From Clostridium sp. (GTDB taxonomy: Bacteria; Bacillota; Clostridia; Lachnospirales; Lachnospiraceae): a stretch of DNA of 64,000 bases. Every line of letters begins with the position of its first letter. Position 1 is the stretch's first letter. Below the pieces are notes generated by a model. The model made no database searches and was not told the origin of the DNA. It worked only from the letters and a program-made list of their open reading frames with translations. The stretch spans positions 1 to 64,000 of the forward strand of contig JAMPFS010000008.1 in NCBI GenBank assembly GCA_023664325.1, given 5' to 3'. The translations under genes were made by a program, and so were the position numbers. Positions 49,494 through 57,900 of the stretch are shown here, piece after piece.

Positions 49494-51366
49494 TTTCAGT
49501 GGCTGGGCCACACGAAACGACTTGACATGTTCTGATGGAAGAATCATCAAGAAAGATGCTTTTAAGCATAACGATGGTGAAACGGTTCCATTGGTTTGGA
49601 ATCATCAGCATAATACTCCCGATAATGTTTTGGGTCATGCTGTGTTGGAAAACCGTGAAGATGGTGTTTATGCTTACTGCGAATTTAATGACAGTGAGTC
49701 TGGGATTACAGCAAAGAAGCTGGTTGAGCATGGGGATGTAAGATCCCTTTCTATATTTGCTAACCAGTTAAAGGAAAGCGGTAAAAATGTATTACATGGC
49801 ATTATCCGTGAAGTCAGTCTTGTTCTGGCGGGAGCCAATCCGGGGGCATTTATTGAATCGGTTATTGCTCATGGAGCGGATTCAGAAACGGGTCTTATTA
49901 TTGGATATGATGAGAACATCATGTTGTATCATTCTTCGGATAAGGAAGATGATGAAAAAGATGATAAGAAAAAAGATTCTTCGGAAGATAAAAATAAGAA
50001 CACAAATGAAAAAGACGGTGAAGATGAAACTGTTGAAGATGTCTTTAATTCCATGACTGAAAAACAGAAGACAGCAGCCTATGCGTTAATCGCACAGGCA
50101 TTGGAAAATAAAGACGGAGGCGAGCCAAAAAAGGACGACGAGAAAGAAAAGGAAGATGAAAAAAAAGGAGGAAATAACATCATGAAACATAACGTATTTG
50201 ATCGTGACGATCAGCAGCAGGGTTCTGCGAATGTTATCTGCCATTCCGATCAGGTTGGCATTGTTGAGCTGGCAAAGTCCAGCCAGGTTGGAAGTTTTCA
50301 GACAGCTCTTAAGATTTATGCAGAGGAGAACAATCTCCAGCATGACGCAGTAAGCGGCGGATTTGTTCAGACTGGAAGCGGCAATGTAACAGAATTGTTC
50401 CCTGAGTATAAAGATGTGCGACCGGGAGCTCCGGAGCTTATCACAAATGACCAGGGTTGGATTTCGGTCGTAATGTCTAAGGTACATAAAAGCCCGATTT
50501 CCAGAATCAGAACTAACCAGGTTGACATCCGCAATATTGACTCCCTCAGGGCAAAGGGATATGAGAAGGGCAAACAGAAGAAACAGGCTGGTAATTTCAA
50601 GCTGGTCAGGAGAACCACTGACCCGCAGACTGTGTATGTAAAGAATGCCCTGCATCGGGATGACATTGTTGACATTACCGATTTCGATTATGTTCAGTAT
50701 CTGTACGGCATTGACAGAATGATGCTCAATGAAGAGCTGGCAACGGCGATTATGCTCGGAGATGGACGTGATGATGGTGATGAAGATAAGATTGCACCGG
50801 AACACATCAGACCGATTTGGCTGGATGATGAGTTGTACACGATTCATGTGGATTTGGATGTAGCCGCTGCAAAAGCAGAGCTTCAGGGCAGCAATACCGG
50901 CGCTAACTTTGGCGAGAATTATGTATTGGCTGAGGCTATGATTAACACCGTGCTTTATGCAAGAGAGAAGTACAAGGGTACTGGTACACCGGATTATTTC
51001 TGTACACCGCATATGCTGAACGTGATGCTTCTTGCCCGTGACCTGAATGGAAGGAGAATCTACTCTTCAAAGGCTGAGCTTGCTTCTGCCCTGAATGTTG
51101 GAGATATCATCACAGCAGAGCAGTTTGAGGGTAAGACAAGAACTACCGAAGATAACAAGACAAAGAAACTGCTTGGCATCATTGCAAATCTCAATGATTA
51201 TTCGTTGGGAGCAACCAAGGGCGGCGAAGTTACACACTTCACTCAGTTTGACATTGACTTTAACCAGGAGAAGTCCCTTCTGGAGACAAGATGTTCCGGT
51301 GCGCTTACAAGAGTTTACTCAGCGATTGCGATTGAGGAGCCGGCTGTAGATACCGTGGCAGGTTAA
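49483..51366 (+). CDS. HK97 prohead protease - major capsid protein fusion
   Basis: A 627-residue fusion. Residues 1-145 form an S78-type prohead protease with His in VWNHQHNTPDNVLGH and Ser in VRSLSIFAN. A highly charged Asp/Glu/Lys linker (about 150-225) acts like a scaffold/delta domain. From about 234 the HK97-fold capsid follows (NLQHDAVSGGFVQTGSGNV; ELATAIMLGDGRD). ATG 49483 has AAGGAGG upstream. An internal in-frame ATG at 50182 also has a perfect AAGGAGG site, so capsid protein alone may be made too. Confidence 0.85.
   Translation: MKYDFSGWATRNDLTCSDGRIIKKDAFKHNDGETVPLVWNHQHNTPDNVLGHAVLENREDGVYAYCEFNDSESGITAKKLVEHGDVRSLSIFANQLKESGKNVLHGIIREVSLVLAGANPGAFIESVIAHGADSETGLIIGYDENIMLYHSSDKEDDEKDDKKKDSSEDKNKNTNEKDGEDETVEDVFNSMTEKQKTAAYALIAQALENKDGGEPKKDDEKEKEDEKKGGNNIMKHNVFDRDDQQQGSANVICHSDQVGIVELAKSSQVGSFQTALKIYAEENNLQHDAVSGGFVQTGSGNVTELFPEYKDVRPGAPELITNDQGWISVVMSKVHKSPISRIRTNQVDIRNIDSLRAKGYEKGKQKKQAGNFKLVRRTTDPQTVYVKNALHRDDIVDITDFDYVQYLYGIDRMMLNEELATAIMLGDGRDDGDEDKIAPEHIRPIWLDDELYTIHVDLDVAAAKAELQGSNTGANFGENYVLAEAMINTVLYAREKYKGTGTPDYFCTPHMLNVMLLARDLNGRRIYSSKAELASALNVGDIITAEQFEGKTRTTEDNKTKKLLGIIANLNDYSLGATKGGEVTHFTQFDIDFNQEKSLLETRCSGALTRVYSAIAIEEPAVDTVAG
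50182..51366 (+). CDS. Major capsid protein from internal start
   Basis: An in-frame nested start MKHNVFDRDDQQQG is preceded by AAAAAAGGAGG at ideal spacing. It gives a 394-residue protein, the normal mature size of an HK97-fold capsid. Start sites of this quality rarely arise by chance inside genes, so separate translation of the capsid protein in excess over the protease fusion is likely. Confidence 0.65.
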   Translation: MKHNVFDRDDQQQGSANVICHSDQVGIVELAKSSQVGSFQTALKIYAEENNLQHDAVSGGFVQTGSGNVTELFPEYKDVRPGAPELITNDQGWISVVMSKVHKSPISRIRTNQVDIRNIDSLRAKGYEKGKQKKQAGNFKLVRRTTDPQTVYVKNALHRDDIVDITDFDYVQYLYGIDRMMLNEELATAIMLGDGRDDGDEDKIAPEHIRPIWLDDELYTIHVDLDVAAAKAELQGSNTGANFGENYVLAEAMINTVLYAREKYKGTGTPDYFCTPHMLNVMLLARDLNGRRIYSSKAELASALNVGDIITAEQFEGKTRTTEDNKTKKLLGIIANLNDYSLGATKGGEVTHFTQFDIDFNQEKSLLETRCSGALTRVYSAIAIEEPAVDTVAG

Positions 51367-51379
51367 GGAGAATTTCAAA

Positions 51380-51697
51380 ATGGCAAAATTTTATGGAAAA
51401 ATCGGCTATGCTGAATCAGTAAACACAAAACCGGGAGTATGGGAGAAACAAATTACGGAGAAAGATTATTTCGGTGATTTGATTCGTAATACGAGAAAGT
51501 TCCAGAATTCCGAAAATCTCAACGATAACATCTGTATCGCAAATGAGATAAGCATTGTAGCCGATCCTTTTGCCATTCAGAATTTTCACAGTATGCTTTA
51601 CGTTGAGTACATGGGTGTGAAGTGGAAGATTTCAAATGTTGAAGTTGCATACCCAAGGCTTATATTGACGATAGGGGAGGTGTACAACGATGGGTAG
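51380..51697 (+). CDS. Head-tail joining protein
   Basis: A 105-residue beta-rich protein (GEVYNDG ending; NIEISIVADPFAIQNF-like middle) resembling head-closure proteins of siphophages by size, order and the conserved YVEYMGVKWKISNVE strand pattern. It overlaps the next gene by 8 nt. Confidence 0.6.
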   Translation: MAKFYGKIGYAESVNTKPGVWEKQITEKDYFGDLIRNTRKFQNSENLNDNICIANEISIVADPFAIQNFHSMLYVEYMGVKWKISNVEVAYPRLILTIGEVYNDG

Positions 51698-51992
51698 GAT
51701 GGATTTGCAGAATAAACTGGAAGAAATCTTGGGAAGCCCTAACGTGTACTTCCAGCCACCTGAGTCGGAAGAAATGAGTTATCCGGCAATCGTTTATTCC
51801 CGAAGTGACATTAAAAACGATTTTGCCGATGACAAAGTGTATATGCAGTCTTATGTGTATACGGTAACGGTTATTGACAAAGATCCAGACAGCGAAATTG
51901 TTGGAAAAGTAGCAGAACTTCCACACTGTAAATTTAATAGGAATTTCAAGTCTGGAAATTTAAACCACGATGTTTTTACATTATATTTCTAA
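51690..51992 (+). CDS. Tail completion (DUF3168-like) protein
   Basis: A 100-residue protein of the tail-terminator type (YPAIVYSRSDIKNDFADDKV, VYTVTVIDKDPDSEIVGKV), at the position expected between head-tail joining and major tail genes. ATG 51690 has GGGGAGG upstream. Confidence 0.65.
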   Translation: MGRMDLQNKLEEILGSPNVYFQPPESEEMSYPAIVYSRSDIKNDFADDKVYMQSYVYTVTVIDKDPDSEIVGKVAELPHCKFNRNFKSGNLNHDVFTLYF

Positions 51993-52008
51993 AAGGAGGA
52001 AACAGAAT

Positions 52009-52674
52009 ATGAGATTAAAATGGGACCAGACCGGTGAAAGAACATATGAAACCGGTGTGAGTAATGGCGTGTTGTATCCACAGAAAGGCGGCTCGTATGG
52101 CAATGGTGTTGCATGGAATGGCTTGTCAGGCGTCACAGAGAGTCCGTCAGGAGCAGAGCCGACCGCAATCTATGCGGACAATATTAAGTATCTGGAGCTT
52201 ACGAGTGCTGAAGAGTTCGGAGCTACCGTCGAGGCGTATACTTATCCGGATGAGTTTGCGGAATGTGATGGCTCTGCTGAGGTTGCTGACGGAGTAATGA
52301 TTGGGCAGCAGGATCGTAAGGCATTCGGCATGGCTTATAAGACAATCGTTGGCAATGATACGGAGAAGAATGCACATGGTTATAAGCTGCACATGATTTA
52401 TGGGGCAACGGCGGCACCGTCAGAAAAGGGTTACAGTACGGTTAATGATAGCCCGGAGGCAATTACCCTGTCGTGGGAACTGAGTACCACGCCTGTGGAA
52501 GTTACGGACCATAAACCGACTGCTACTCTTGTGATTGACAGCACAAAGGCTAATCCGGAGAAACTCAAGGCTCTTGAGGACATCCTGTTTGGTACAGATG
52601 AATCCGAGGCGAGACTGCCGATGCCTGACGAGGTTATTTCTCTTATGAAGGAAGACCTTTCGGCAGCAGGTTAA
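52009..52674 (+). CDS. Major tail tube protein
   Basis: A 221-residue protein (MRLKWDQTGERTYETGVSNG; YADNIKYLELTSAEEFGATV; MADPEAITLSWELST-like later part), with the layout of the phi13/TP901-type major tail protein that polymerises around the tape measure. AAAGGAGG precedes ATG 52009. A terminator follows, as often after this highly expressed gene. Confidence 0.85.
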   Translation: MRLKWDQTGERTYETGVSNGVLYPQKGGSYGNGVAWNGLSGVTESPSGAEPTAIYADNIKYLELTSAEEFGATVEAYTYPDEFAECDGSAEVADGVMIGQQDRKAFGMAYKTIVGNDTEKNAHGYKLHMIYGATAAPSEKGYSTVNDSPEAITLSWELSTTPVEVTDHKPTATLVIDSTKANPEKLKALEDILFGTDESEARLPMPDEVISLMKEDLSAAG

Positions 52675-52695
52675 TAAGAAACAACGAACATTTTT

Positions 52696-52737
52696 AGGGG
52701 TGTATCCACTTGAATGGACCTACGCTCCTTTTTTTTT
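52696..52737 (+). terminator. Terminator after major tail gene
   Basis: AGGGGTGTA-TCCA and TGGA-CCTACGCTCCT pair imperfectly around CTTGAA and are followed by nine T residues. Partial termination here would lower expression of the chaperone and tape measure genes relative to the tail tube. Confidence 0.8.
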
Positions 52738-52758
52738 ATTGAAAGGAGATAAGAAGAT

Positions 52759-53202
52759 ATGTTAAAGAAAACGATTACATTTGTTGACTATGCGGGGAAT
52801 GAGAGGACAGAGGATCATTATTTCAACCTCAACAAGTCAGAAGCCACGAAGATGGAGTTAAGCACAACCGGCGGCTTGACGCAGATGATTGAGAACATTA
52901 TTGCGGCGCAGGACAATCCTTCCATTATAAAGATATTCGAGGAGCTGATTCTTAAGGCTTACGGAAAGAGAAGCCCGGACGGACGCCGGTTCATGAAATC
53001 GGAAGAGATTTCAAGAGACTTCATGGAAACAGAAGCATACGACCAGTTATTCATGGAGTTGATTACAGACCCGAAGAAAGCGGCGGCATTTGTGAATGGT
53101 GTTATCTCATTCAACGAGAAAGATATCAAGAATGACACACCGCAGGGAGCAAACATTACCCAGATTCCACAGGCTGTAGCCGCTGAGAAACCGATGGGTT
53201 AA
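52759..53202 (+). CDS. Tail assembly chaperone-like protein (first)
   Basis: A 147-residue protein with KTITFVDYAGNERTEDHYFN and a helical middle (EELILKAYGKRSPDGRRFMK), the familiar style of the chaperone gene between tail tube and tape measure in Firmicute siphophages. Confidence 0.7.
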   Translation: MLKKTITFVDYAGNERTEDHYFNLNKSEATKMELSTTGGLTQMIENIIAAQDNPSIIKIFEELILKAYGKRSPDGRRFMKSEEISRDFMETEAYDQLFMELITDPKKAAAFVNGVISFNEKDIKNDTPQGANITQIPQAVAAEKPMG

Positions 53203-53221
53203 GGAAAGGAGCTGACAGAGG

Positions 53222-53767
53222 ATGCTTCAAATAACCATTCCATCGAGAGACGACTTGTGGGATGAATCCAAGGGAGAGTTTGTCACATCAAAAGAACAGA
53301 AACTTGTTTTGGAGCATTCTTTGGTCTCTCTTTCAAAATGGGAGTCAAAGTGGTGCAAACCGTTTCTATCTAAGCAGGAGAAGACGACCGAGGAAACTAT
53401 AGATTATATACGGTGCATGACGCTGACACAGAACGTCGATCCGGAGGTCTATAACTTTCTTACGGATGATAATATCCGGGACGTTAATGCTTACATCGAG
53501 GCTCCTATGACAGCAACATGGTTTTCAAACAGTAATAGCGGAAAACAAAACCGGGAGCAGATTACAGCCGAGCTGGTGTATTACTGGATGATAGCATTGA
53601 ACATCCCGTTTGAATGCCAGAAGTGGCACTTGAATCGTCTGCTTACATTGATACGGGTGTGTGAGGTTAAAAATTCACCGCCTAAGAAGATGAGCAGGCG
53701 TGAAATACTAAATCGTAACGCCGCTTTGAATGCGGCCAGGCGAAAACAATTAAATTCAAAAGGTTAG
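53222..53767 (+). CDS. Tail assembly protein (second)
   Basis: A 181-residue protein with LQITIPSRDDLWDESKGEFV, VSLSKWESKWCKPFLS and helical YYWMIALNIPFECQKWHLNR, a conserved companion of the preceding gene. It has its own GGAAAGGAG-type site, so a programmed frameshift like that of lambda G/GT is not required. Confidence 0.7.
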   Translation: MLQITIPSRDDLWDESKGEFVTSKEQKLVLEHSLVSLSKWESKWCKPFLSKQEKTTEETIDYIRCMTLTQNVDPEVYNFLTDDNIRDVNAYIEAPMTATWFSNSNSGKQNREQITAELVYYWMIALNIPFECQKWHLNRLLTLIRVCEVKNSPPKKMSRREILNRNAALNAARRKQLNSKG

Positions 53768-53779
53768 GAGGAAATCAGC

Positions 53780-54577
53780 ATGATAGCAAATTGTGGTTCT
53801 GATGAAAAAGGAAAATATTCAGGTGGTGCAGCCGGAGATCAGACCGGAAAAGAATACTGTGTCCGTTCGTGGTATAACCGCCCATGGCGTTGCGTTTTAA
53901 GACATCCTTCCGAAAAGGTTCGGAAAAAGATTGCGGAACTGGCAAAGAATGCGGCTAATAACGATAATATCGGATACGATCAGGGACAGCGCCTTACATT
54001 TTACAATGCTTTAAAGGCAAATAACTGGAAACCCAAAAACATTAAAACGAAATGCGAGGCGGACTGTTCTTCTTCAACTGCCGCAATTATTATAGCGGTC
54101 GGTTATCTGTTGGGGATTGAAAAATTGCAGAAAGTAAATCCATCATCCGTAACAGGAAATTTACGTTCTGCCCTGAAAAGTGCAGGATTTAGCTGCTTGA
54201 CAGAATCAAAGTACCTTACGGGTGATTCGTATTTACTGCCCGGAGATATTCTTCTGAATGACGGGCATCATGTGGCAATCAATCTTGACGCTGGTTCTAA
54301 AACAGGAACGGCATCAAGTAAGGGCGATACCGTAAAAAGCAATATTCCGCCGCTGGCAGAAGCCATTCCCAACTTAAAGAAAGGCAGCAAGGGTACACAG
54401 GTTCGGAATTTACAGAGCGACCTGAATTATGTTATGAAAAGCGGGCTTGATGTGGATGGAGACTTTGGTTCTAAGACGCAGGCAGCGTTAAAAGCTTTCC
54501 AGAAAAAGTATTCCCTTTCTGTTGATGGGATTTATGGTTCCAAATCAAAAGCCAAGATGAAAACTCTGCTTACATAA
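53780..54577 (+). CDS. Peptidoglycan hydrolase (CHAP/NlpC-like) with PG-binding domain
   Basis: A 265-residue endolysin-like protein. Its N-terminal domain (about 1-170) has a catalytic Cys candidate in CEADCSSSTA and a His in LNDGHHVAIN, as in CHAP/NlpC-type cysteine hydrolases. A PG_binding_1 domain follows (about 195-262: KGSKGTQVRNLQSDLNYV, VDGDFGSKTQAALKAFQ). There is no signal peptide. Its place between tail chaperones and tape measure is unusual; it may be a tail-associated entry lysin or simply the endolysin. Confidence 0.75.
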   Translation: MIANCGSDEKGKYSGGAAGDQTGKEYCVRSWYNRPWRCVLRHPSEKVRKKIAELAKNAANNDNIGYDQGQRLTFYNALKANNWKPKNIKTKCEADCSSSTAAIIIAVGYLLGIEKLQKVNPSSVTGNLRSALKSAGFSCLTESKYLTGDSYLLPGDILLNDGHHVAINLDAGSKTGTASSKGDTVKSNIPPLAEAIPNLKKGSKGTQVRNLQSDLNYVMKSGLDVDGDFGSKTQAALKAFQKKYSLSVDGIYGSKSKAKMKTLLT

Positions 54578-54604
54578 GGATATTAAAACGTCGGAGGTGA
54601 AAAG

Positions 54605-54982
54605 GTGATAAGTTTCAGGCAAAAGGGCGACTTCTCTAAGTTGACAAGATATTTGGAGAGAGTAAAAGAGGCGGCAAAATTAAGCAGCCTCGATAAATAC
54701 GGTCGAGAAGGAGTAGCCGCCCTGGCGTCTGCAACACCTGTCGACAGTGGTTTGACAGCCGACTCATGGAAGTATGAATTACAGCATACAAGGGGTTCGG
54801 CGATAATTAGTTTTCGTAACACAAATGTACATAACGGAGTTCCGATAGCGATTATTTTACAGTATGGACACGGAACAGGTACCGGAGGCTGGGTACAGGG
54901 AAGAGATTACATCAACCCTGCTATTCAGCCTATTTTTGACAAAATTTTGGAAGATGCATGGAAGGAGGTTACCAGTCTATGA
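54605..54982 (+). CDS. HK97 gp10-like tail/connector protein
   Basis: A 125-residue protein of the HK97-gp10 style: YGREGVAALASATPVDSGLTADSWKYE and ILQYGHGTGTGGWVQGRDYI, then a helical tail. GTG 54605 follows CGGAGG. It usually sits before the tail tube gene; here it lies just before the tape measure, whose start it overlaps by 4 nt. Confidence 0.75.
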   Translation: MISFRQKGDFSKLTRYLERVKEAAKLSSLDKYGREGVAALASATPVDSGLTADSWKYELQHTRGSAIISFRNTNVHNGVPIAIILQYGHGTGTGGWVQGRDYINPAIQPIFDKILEDAWKEVTSL

Positions 54983-57900
54983 GCAGAACTGTTGATGACA
55001 GAGTTGTCGAGATGCGGTTTGACAACCGCCAGTTTGAACAGAATGTACAGACAAGTCTGTCTACTCTTCAAAAATTAAAGCAGAGTCTTAAGTTGGAGGA
55101 TTCTGTAAAAGGCTTGGAATCTATTGATTCAGCCACAAAAAAAGTATCATTCGACAGTTTATCCAATGGTGTTGAAGCTGTAAGGGTAAAATTTTCAGCA
55201 TTGCAGGTAATGGCTGTAACCGCCCTCCAGAACATTACAAATTCGGCGATAGATGCCGGAAGGCGCATAGTTAAATCATTAACTGTTGAGCCTGTAAAAG
55301 AAGGATTTGACGAATACGAATTAAAGATGGGTTCAGTTCAGACAATCATGGCAAGTACCGGAGCGTCATTAAAAGAAGTGAACAAGTATTTGAATGAGCT
55401 GAATACCTATTCAGATAAAACAATTTATTCATTTTCTGATATGACCAACAATATTGGCAAATTCACAAATGCCGGCGTAAAGTTGGAAGATGCCGTAATG
55501 GCGATTAAAGGTATCAGTAATGAAGCTGCTGTATCAGGCGCAAATGCCAATGAAGCATCACGGGCTATGTATAATTTCTCGCAGGCGCTTTCAGCGGGCA
55601 GCGTTAAGCTGATTGACTGGAAATCCATCGAAAACGCTAACATGGCTACCGTGGAGTTCAAGAACCAGTTGCTTAAAGCGGCAGAAGCCGCAGGGACAGT
55701 AGAAAAGCAGGCAGATGGAATGTATAAGGTTCTGACGACGGACGCAAATGGCGCTTCGATGAAGGAGACAATCAGCGCAACAAAGAACTTCAATGACAGT
55801 TTATCCCATCAGTGGATGACGACAGAAGTTCTTGTCAACACATTAAAGGATTATGCAGATGAAAATACAGAGATAGGAAAGAAAGCATTTGCCGCAGCCC
55901 AGGATGTTAAGACATTCACACAGCTTATGGACACGTTGAAAGAAGCCGTTGGTTCCGGGTGGGCGCAGACATGGGAAACTTTGTTTGGTGACTTTGAGGA
56001 AGCAAAAAAGCTTTGGACGGAAGTGAGCCAGGTGCTTGGCGGATTTATTGACGCACAGTCGGATGCCCGTAATTCTATGTTGCAGGGCTGGAAAGATATG
56101 GGCGGCAGAGAGGATCTCATAGATGCTTTCCGTAATGCTTTTGAAGGGTTAGTCAGTGTTGTAAAACCTGTCAAAGAAGCATTTCGGGAAATCTTCCCTC
56201 CAATGACCGCTAAGAATTTAGTCAGCATTACAAAATCGCTTAAAGAATTTACAAGCCACCTCAAGCTGAGCGAATCCCAGTCAGCAAAAGTGAAATCCAC
56301 ATTCAAAGGGTTTTTCGCGGCTCTGGATATAGGGCTGACCGTCATAAAGGCGATTGCCGGCGGTGTGAAAGATTTGGTTATAAACCTTACGGGATTTGGT
56401 GACGGGATTTTGGATGTTACCGGTTCATGGGGGGACTGGGTGAGCGGACTCAGAGATTCAATAAAAGATACGGATGTGTTTGCAAAATCGGTAAAGAAAG
56501 TTACAACATTCATCACGCCTGCGATATTGAAGATGAAAGAGTTCTTTTCAATAGTCACTCAGAAAATCAAAATGCCTAGTTTTGAAAGTTTTCTGGATAT
56601 CATGAAAACGATATGGAATGTAATTACAACCATCGGAAGTAAGATTTCGGAGGCTTGTTCCGGCATCGGCGAGGCTTTGGCTGGTGTATTCAGAAGCGGG
56701 GACATCAGTGCTGGGCTGGACATCTTAAATGGCGGTTTGCTTGCGGGCATTCTTATGGGAGTTAAGAACTTTGTCGGCGGCATAGAGGATTCGCTGGACG
56801 GAGTAAATGATATTCTCGGCAATGTTACCGGTATTCTGGATTCTGTAAGGGGATGCTTTGAGGCATACCAGCAGAATCTTAAAGCAGGAACTTTATTGAA
56901 AATTGCTGGTGCTATCGGTATACTGGCAGCTTCGATTTTAGTAATAGCAACCATTAAGCCTGAGAAATTGACGGCTTCACTCGGAGCAATCACTGTTCTG
57001 TTTAGTGAACTGATGGGTTCCCTTGCCGTATTCAGTAAGATAAGCGGTGATTTAACCGGCACATTCAAAGCGTGTACAGCAATGATAAGCATTAGTGCGG
57101 CAGTTCTGATATTGGCAAGCGCACTCAAGAAATTATCTTCTATCAATCCGGAGGGAATTGTCAAGGGGCTTGTGGCTATTGGAGGTTTAATGGCTGAACT
57201 TGCCCTGTTTCTAGGGTTTGCGAAACTGGATGGCAAGATGACAAGCACATCTATGGGAATCTTGCTCCTTTCCTCGGCTATGGTGGTTCTCGCATCCGCT
57301 GTGAAGAAATTTGGCGGAATGTCGTGGGAAGAAATCGGAAAAGGGCTCGCCAGTGTTGGCACTCTGCTTCTTGAAATCTCGGCATTTACGAAACTTACTG
57401 GAAACGCTAAGAAAGTGATATCTACTGCGACGGCTATGGTAATACTCGCATCGTCTATGAAGATATTTGCGAGTGCTATAAAAGATTTTGGAAATATGAG
57501 CTGGGAACATCTTGGAAGAGGTCTTGCGGCTATGGCGGGAGCGTTGACGGAGGTTACAATCGCTATGCGTTTGCTGCCTAAAAATATGGTTTCGCTTAGT
57601 ACAGGGTTATTAGTTGTTGGTGCAGCGTTAAAAGTACTAGCAAGTGCTTTGAGAGATATGGGCGGCATGAAATGGGATGAAATCGCCAGGGGATTAGTTG
57701 CCATGGGCGGCTCTTTGGCTATCCTTGCGGTAAGCCTTAATGCTATGAAAGGTACTATTGGCGGAAGTGCGGCCATGATTGTCGCGGCAGGGGCTTTGGC
57801 AATTCTTGCGCCGACGCTGAAATCACTTGGAAGCATGAGCTGGGAACAGATTGGAAAAGGTCTGGTGACGCTTGCAGGAGCATTTACAATACTTGGTGTT

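Noticed and set aside
50086..51012. Reverse-strand ORF of 308 codons
   Set aside because: It is antisense to the capsid gene, lacks a start site and looks like no known protein.
52759..53767. Programmed frameshift between the two tail chaperone genes
   Set aside because: Each gene has its own ribosome binding site and start with a 19-nt gap, and no slippery heptamer was seen at the end of the first.
56559..57836. Long reverse-strand ORF of 425 codons
   Set aside because: It lies wholly inside the tape measure gene on the other strand; the composition mirrors Ala/Gly-rich forward codons and no ribosome binding site is present.
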